In this document: positions 60,829 to 64,000 of the stretch, piece by piece
How the letters are laid out: each line of letters starts with the position of its first letter
How positions within the stretch are numbered: position 1 is the stretch's first letter
Source: Pseudaeromonas aegiceratis
GTDB lineage: Bacteria; Pseudomonadota; Gammaproteobacteria; Enterobacterales; Aeromonadaceae
Assembly (NCBI RefSeq): GCF_046254905.1
Contig: NZ_CP158016.1
Span: forward strand, 1-64,000
Length of the DNA: 64,000 bases
Direction: 5' to 3'
Program-made: the position numbers and the translations under genes
Notes under the pieces: generated by a model
Database searches by the model: none
Told to the model about the DNA's origin: nothing
What the model saw: the letters and a program-made list of their open reading frames with translations, nothing else

Positions 60829-62319
60829 ATGCAGCGCATTACCACACTGTCGGCCGCCGTGTCCCTGGCCCTGCTGGCCGGCTGCAATTCCTCCGACGAC
60901 ACCAGCGCCCGCAGCAGCAGCGTGACCGAGTACCAGTACAGCACCAAGGCCGTCTACAGCTCCCAGCAGGAGGCGGCGACCTACGAGGCGGCGCCGGAGG
61001 GTTTCTCCCCTGTCTATACCGAGCTGGTGGCCCGGCACGGCGCCCGGGCCCTCTCCAGCCCCAAGTATGACGTGCTGACCAAGCTGGTATGGGAAGCTGC
61101 CGCCGCCCAGGGCGCCCTCACCGAGCTGGGCCAGACCCTGGGTCACAAGGTGGATCTGGTGACCGCCGCCAACGAGGCCCTGGGTTACGGCCTGCTCACC
61201 GAGTTGGGCAAGGAAGAGCACGCCAACCTGGCCACGCGCCTGGCGGATCGCCTGCCCGGCTTGCTGGAGAACGACGGCAGCCACTGCATCAAGGTGGAGA
61301 CCTCCGGCAAGGACAGAGCCAACGAGAGCGCCTACTACTTCATGCAGAGCCTGGCCGCCAAGGTGGATTACGTGAGCGATAGCGACAGCTGCTACGTGAC
61401 CCAGGACGATCCCTCCGAGATCACCAAGGCCCTGGCCAACAAGTACGAGCTCTACTTCCACAAGACCGAGCCCAAGGGCGACTACGCCCAGTATCTGCCG
61501 GCCTTCGAGGCCTATCAGACCTTTATCGGCGACGAGGACAACGGCGTGGATCCGGCGCCTGAGCTGACCGAGGCGCTGGACGCCTTGAAGGCCCTGCCCG
61601 AGACCAAGGTGATGGCGCGGGAGATGCTTGAGCGCCTCTACTCCAAGGCGTTTGTCGACTATCTGGCGGCGGGGGTGGAGTTCGTGGCGGTGAACCCGGA
61701 GGACGGCGGCAAGACCTATGTCCATGACGAGGTGGATGCGGCCCTGATGCTCTACAACCTCTTCATCATAGGTCCCGGCATGGTGCGGGAAGCCGAGGCC
61801 GAGGGCGAGGACTGGGATCTGGAGCAGTACCTGACGCCGGAGGAGTCCGCCTGGTTCTCCTATCTGTCCGACGCCGAGGACTTCTACGAGAAGGGCCCCA
61901 GCTTCGCCGGCGAGACGGTCACCTACGACATAGCCCAGGCGCTGCTGGATGGCCTGTTCAACGAGGTGCAGACCCAGGTGGTGGAGGGCGAGGGCGCCCG
62001 GGTGGCCAAGCTGCGCTTCGCCCACGCCGAGACCATCATCCCCTTGGTGGCCCTGATGCAGCTCGAAGGCAGCCGCCAGGGCGCCGAGGTGGGCACCCTG
62101 ATGACCCAGGAGAACAACGAGTGGCGCGGTGGCTGGGTCTCCCCCTATGCGGCCAACATCCAGTGGGACGTCTACGAGAACGCGGACAAGCAGGTGCTGG
62201 TGAAGATGCTCTACAACGAGAAGGAAGTGGCCTTCAAAGAAGGCTGCGAGCCGGTCAGCGCCGGCAGCTTCTTCTACGACTTCACCGAGCTCAAGCGCTG
62301 TTACGCCTACGCCGGCTAA
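60829..62319 (+). CDS. MINPP-like histidine phosphatase lipoprotein
   Basis: This 496-residue lipoprotein has a signal peptide with lipobox LAGC (C19). It carries the branch-2 histidine phosphatase motif RHGAR (69-73; nucleophile H70) and the proton-donor motif HAE (399-401), which is typical of multiple inositol polyphosphate phosphatases rather than the HD of acid phosphatases. It may therefore release phosphate from phytate or related compounds at the cell surface. An ATG at 60823 is possible, but AAGG spacing favours 60829. Its end overlaps the convergent binding-protein gene by 4 bases. Confidence 0.85.
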   Translation: MQRITTLSAAVSLALLAGCNSSDDTSARSSSVTEYQYSTKAVYSSQQEAATYEAAPEGFSPVYTELVARHGARALSSPKYDVLTKLVWEAAAAQGALTELGQTLGHKVDLVTAANEALGYGLLTELGKEEHANLATRLADRLPGLLENDGSHCIKVETSGKDRANESAYYFMQSLAAKVDYVSDSDSCYVTQDDPSEITKALANKYELYFHKTEPKGDYAQYLPAFEAYQTFIGDEDNGVDPAPELTEALDALKALPETKVMAREMLERLYSKAFVDYLAAGVEFVAVNPEDGGKTYVHDEVDAALMLYNLFIIGPGMVREAEAEGEDWDLEQYLTPEESAWFSYLSDAEDFYEKGPSFAGETVTYDIAQALLDGLFNEVQTQVVEGEGARVAKLRFAHAETIIPLVALMQLEGSRQGAEVGTLMTQENNEWRGGWVSPYAANIQWDVYENADKQVLVKMLYNEKEVAFKEGCEPVSAGSFFYDFTELKRCYAYAG

Positions 62320-63101
62320 GGTGACGTCGTTGTCAGATCAGGCCGGGGCTTGCCCCGGTCTGCGTCTGCCTGGGTGGCGCTCAGCGCCTGCTGCGCCACC
62401 CGTTGCAGGCTGCCGTCGGCTTGCATCCGGGCCAGGGCGGCGTTGATCCGGGTCAGCAGGGCCTGGCGGCGCGCCGCCTTGGGAAAGGCGATATGGGTGC
62501 TGTTGTTCAGCAGCGGGGTGTCGCTGCGGACTATCTGTGCCGTCAGCCCCAGTCGCTGCAGGGTGGCATCCCCGCTCTCCGCCACCGCCAGCACGGCGTC
62601 CAGCCGCCCCCGGGCCAGCTTGCCCAGGTTGCTGGCGTCGTCGCTCACCGGTTGCAGGCGCAGCTCGCCCCGCGCCGCCGCGTCACTCAATGCCTGGCTG
62701 TAGAACCAACCGGCCAGTACCCCCACCTCCAGACCGTACAGATCCGCCAGGGTGCGCAGCGGTCGCCCCCCCTTACGCTGGTAGATCATGATCCGCTCTT
62801 GATACAGAGCGGCGGAATAGTCCAGCCAGGCCTGCCGCTCGGCGCTCCAGTAGATGCCGGCCACCCCGGCGCCGCCGTCTTCCAGGGCCCGCAGCACCCG
62901 TTTCCAGGGCAGGGGGCTGATGAGCACGGGTTCGTGCAGGCGATCAAACAGGGCATTGACCAGGGCCGGATAGAGGCCGGCTGCCTGCTGCTGTGCATCG
63001 GCGTACATGAGGGGGGGATTGTTGGCGTCCACATATAGCCGCTCCATGGCCAGGGCCGGGCCGACGAGGGTGAGCAGCAGGGGCAGGACGCGTAGCAGCA
63101 T
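62316..63101 (-). CDS. Lone family 3 solute-binding protein, second
   Basis: This 261-residue exported protein has signal peptide MLLRVLPLLLTLVGPALA and then MERLYVDANNPPLMYAD, with the ABC family 3-like two-lobe pattern (LYPALVNALFDRL, LEVGVLAGWFYSQAL, INAALARMQADGSLQRVAQQAL). It shares general design with the protein at 44165-44947, and like it has no permease or ATPase gene nearby. It ends in a polar tail beyond the usual fold. The ligand is unknown. Confidence 0.82.
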   Translation of the reverse strand: MLLRVLPLLLTLVGPALAMERLYVDANNPPLMYADAQQQAAGLYPALVNALFDRLHEPVLISPLPWKRVLRALEDGGAGVAGIYWSAERQAWLDYSAALYQERIMIYQRKGGRPLRTLADLYGLEVGVLAGWFYSQALSDAAARGELRLQPVSDDASNLGKLARGRLDAVLAVAESGDATLQRLGLTAQIVRSDTPLLNNSTHIAFPKAARRQALLTRINAALARMQADGSLQRVAQQALSATQADADRGKPRPDLTTTSP

Positions 63102-63190
63102 GGTGATTCCGACAAACCGTGTCTGTCATTGAGACTACTGTTGCCGGCGCCATCAGGCAATGTTGGTCAGCACATCTCTGATCCGGGCGC

Positions 63191-63436
63191 TCAGTTGGCC
63201 GGGGTGCCGCACTGGATCTGGAAGGCTTCCTCGGCCGTCTGGTTGGTATCAGACTTGGTCAGCTCCCAGGGGCGGACGCAGGCTTGCTGCTGTTCACACC
63301 AGCGGTAACCGGCCGAGGGAATGCAGCCATGGACATCCCGATCGGCGCCCACCTTGCTCTCGGCGGGCGGCGAGTCGGGCTGGCAGGCCAGCAGCAGGGG
63401 TAACAGGGGCAGCATCAGCAGCAGGGATTTGGACAT
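63191..63436 (-). CDS. Small lipoprotein with a cysteine-rich motif
   Basis: This 81-residue lipoprotein has signal sequence MSKSLLLMLPLLPLLLAC. The short mature domain has DVHGCIPSAGYRWCEQQQAC, a motif seen in several small secreted bacterial proteins of unknown role; the cysteines probably form disulfides. The ATG at 63436 has GGAG six bases upstream. The function is unknown. Confidence 0.8.
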   Translation of the reverse strand: MSKSLLLMLPLLPLLLACQPDSPPAESKVGADRDVHGCIPSAGYRWCEQQQACVRPWELTKSDTNQTAEEAFQIQCGTPAN

Positions 63437-63855
63437 GGTGTTCTCCCGTGAATGGATGGCGGTGTCCAGCCTAGTGCTGAGCCCCAATCGAGTCAATCTT
63501 TTGGCTGTTCTGGCCGCCCAAGGCGTTTGGCCAGCTGGCGGCGCCGAACAGGGCCGGGGTGCGCACAAAGACCGTCAGCCCGTGGAACAGCAGACCCATG
63601 CCCCGGTTCAGGCTAAGGCATTCGGCCTCACCTGCGGCAGGCCAGTTTGCCGTCACTGTTATGACAGCTGTTATAAATCAGGCTTTTATATTTAGATTGT
63701 GATTGGTGTCACGTGAATCTCCTGTGCGGCGTGCTGTCCTGGCATGAGGCGGACCTCGCGTTGAAACTGTTTTCAGGCTCGCGGCAATATCAGGATATCC
63801 TTACCTACACTACAGGGAAGCGAGGCAGCCCGCTGGCAAGCAACAGGAGCGAAAT
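63437..63855. other. Intergenic region, 419 bases
   Basis: I see no supported gene here. An AT-rich patch (63655-63710) contains TGTTATGACAGCTGTTATAA and probably holds promoter elements. A CACGTG core at about 63711 does not match parS. A short minus-strand frame (63471-63656) lacks a good start signal. Confidence 0.5.
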
Positions 63856-64000
63856 ATGACGACATGGTGGCAGCGATTCGGCGGTTGGATGGGCCGGCAG
63901 AGGCCCGGGGTGCACACCTTGCATATCAAGGGACAGTCATTGGCCAGCGAGCTGGCGACGGTACCCTTCACCCCCGTGCTGATCATGGGCTTCGTGTCAC
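63856..64000 (+). CDS. 5' end of a gene cut by the window edge
   Basis: The frame opens MTTWWQRFGGWMGRQRPGVH after a CAGGAG site 6 bases upstream and continues HIKGQSLASELATVPFTPVL to the window end, 48 codons in all. The last visible residues (LIMGFVS) could be the start of a FIST-type sensor domain, but this is too short to decide. There is no signal peptide. Confidence 0.55.
   Translation, partial: MTTWWQRFGGWMGRQRPGVHTLHIKGQSLASELATVPFTPVLIMGFVS

Noticed and set aside
63471..63656. 61-codon minus-strand frame upstream of the small lipoprotein gene
   Set aside because: There is no ribosome binding site and no recognisable domain; it could be a gene remnant but nothing supports it.
63700..63720. 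CACGTG-containing sequence resembling parS
   Set aside because: Only the core matches; at least four of the 16 positions differ, including the outer bases that are conserved at the other sites.

Overview
The window is a chromosomal segment from a GC-rich gammaproteobacterium. It opens at the GTG start codon of dnaA and runs through dnaA-dnaN-recF-gyrB, so it lies next to the replication origin. Gene content and order (glyQS, fadBA, yigZ-hemG-rrn, yihD-srkA-dsbA, comM-ilvGMEDA) and the 16S rRNA text point to Aeromonadales, probably an Aeromonadaceae member of the Oceanimonas/Oceanisphaera/Zobellella kind. The genus is an inference; no search was run. No oriC-like cluster of DnaA boxes is visible, so the origin probably lies to the left of base 1.

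Layout. 0-6 kb: replication initiation genes, with two parS-type palindromes inside recF. 6-12.5 kb (minus strand): avtA, a receiver-CheC fusion and a diguanylate cyclase, then glyQS; another parS-type site lies between avtA and glyS. 12.6-15 kb: tag, zntB, tusA and two small membrane proteins. 15-18.4 kb: a response regulator-histidine kinase-sugar-binding-protein operon without a permease. 18.5-23 kb: a divergent fadBA operon, yigZ and hemG. 23-28.65 kb: a complete rRNA operon (16S, tRNA-Glu, 23S, 5S, tRNA-Asp) with promoter, boxA elements and terminator. 28.8-31 kb: a squalene/phytoene synthase-like gene and a membrane diguanylate cyclase. 31-36 kb: yihD, srkA, dsbA, a DUF523 gene, an acyltransferase and comM. 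36.1-42.8 kb: the ilvGMEDA operon behind a classical leader-peptide attenuator. 43-49.5 kb: accessory genes (psiE, a pentapeptide-repeat protein, a lone solute-binding protein, a CBM48-esterase fusion, an AraC regulator, a cupin, a small kinase-like protein).

From 49.6 to 52.2 kb the base composition drops. Three minus-strand genes of unknown function (two of them membrane proteins) are separated by spacers that look like degenerate integron attC sites; in two cases the stop codon lies inside a perfect RYYYAAC core. I read this as a small gene-cassette cluster without an integrase.

From 52.2 to 58.4 kb, three long gene-free stretches are mosaics of shared repeat modules, including exact 71-bp and 42-bp copies, plus a 115-bp MITE-like element with perfect 17-bp terminal inverted repeats. 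Between them lie a dienelactone hydrolase, a nitroreductase, a fosmidomycin-resistance-type exporter with a divergent AraC regulator, and a SnoaL-like protein. The right end carries a GH4 phospho-alpha-glucosidase with a divergent LysR regulator, an inositol-polyphosphate-phosphatase-like lipoprotein, another lone solute-binding protein, a small lipoprotein, and the start of a gene cut by the window edge.

The least explained parts are the cassette-like cluster, the repeat mosaics, the permease-less binding proteins (one operonic with a two-component system), and the lone squalene-synthase-like gene.
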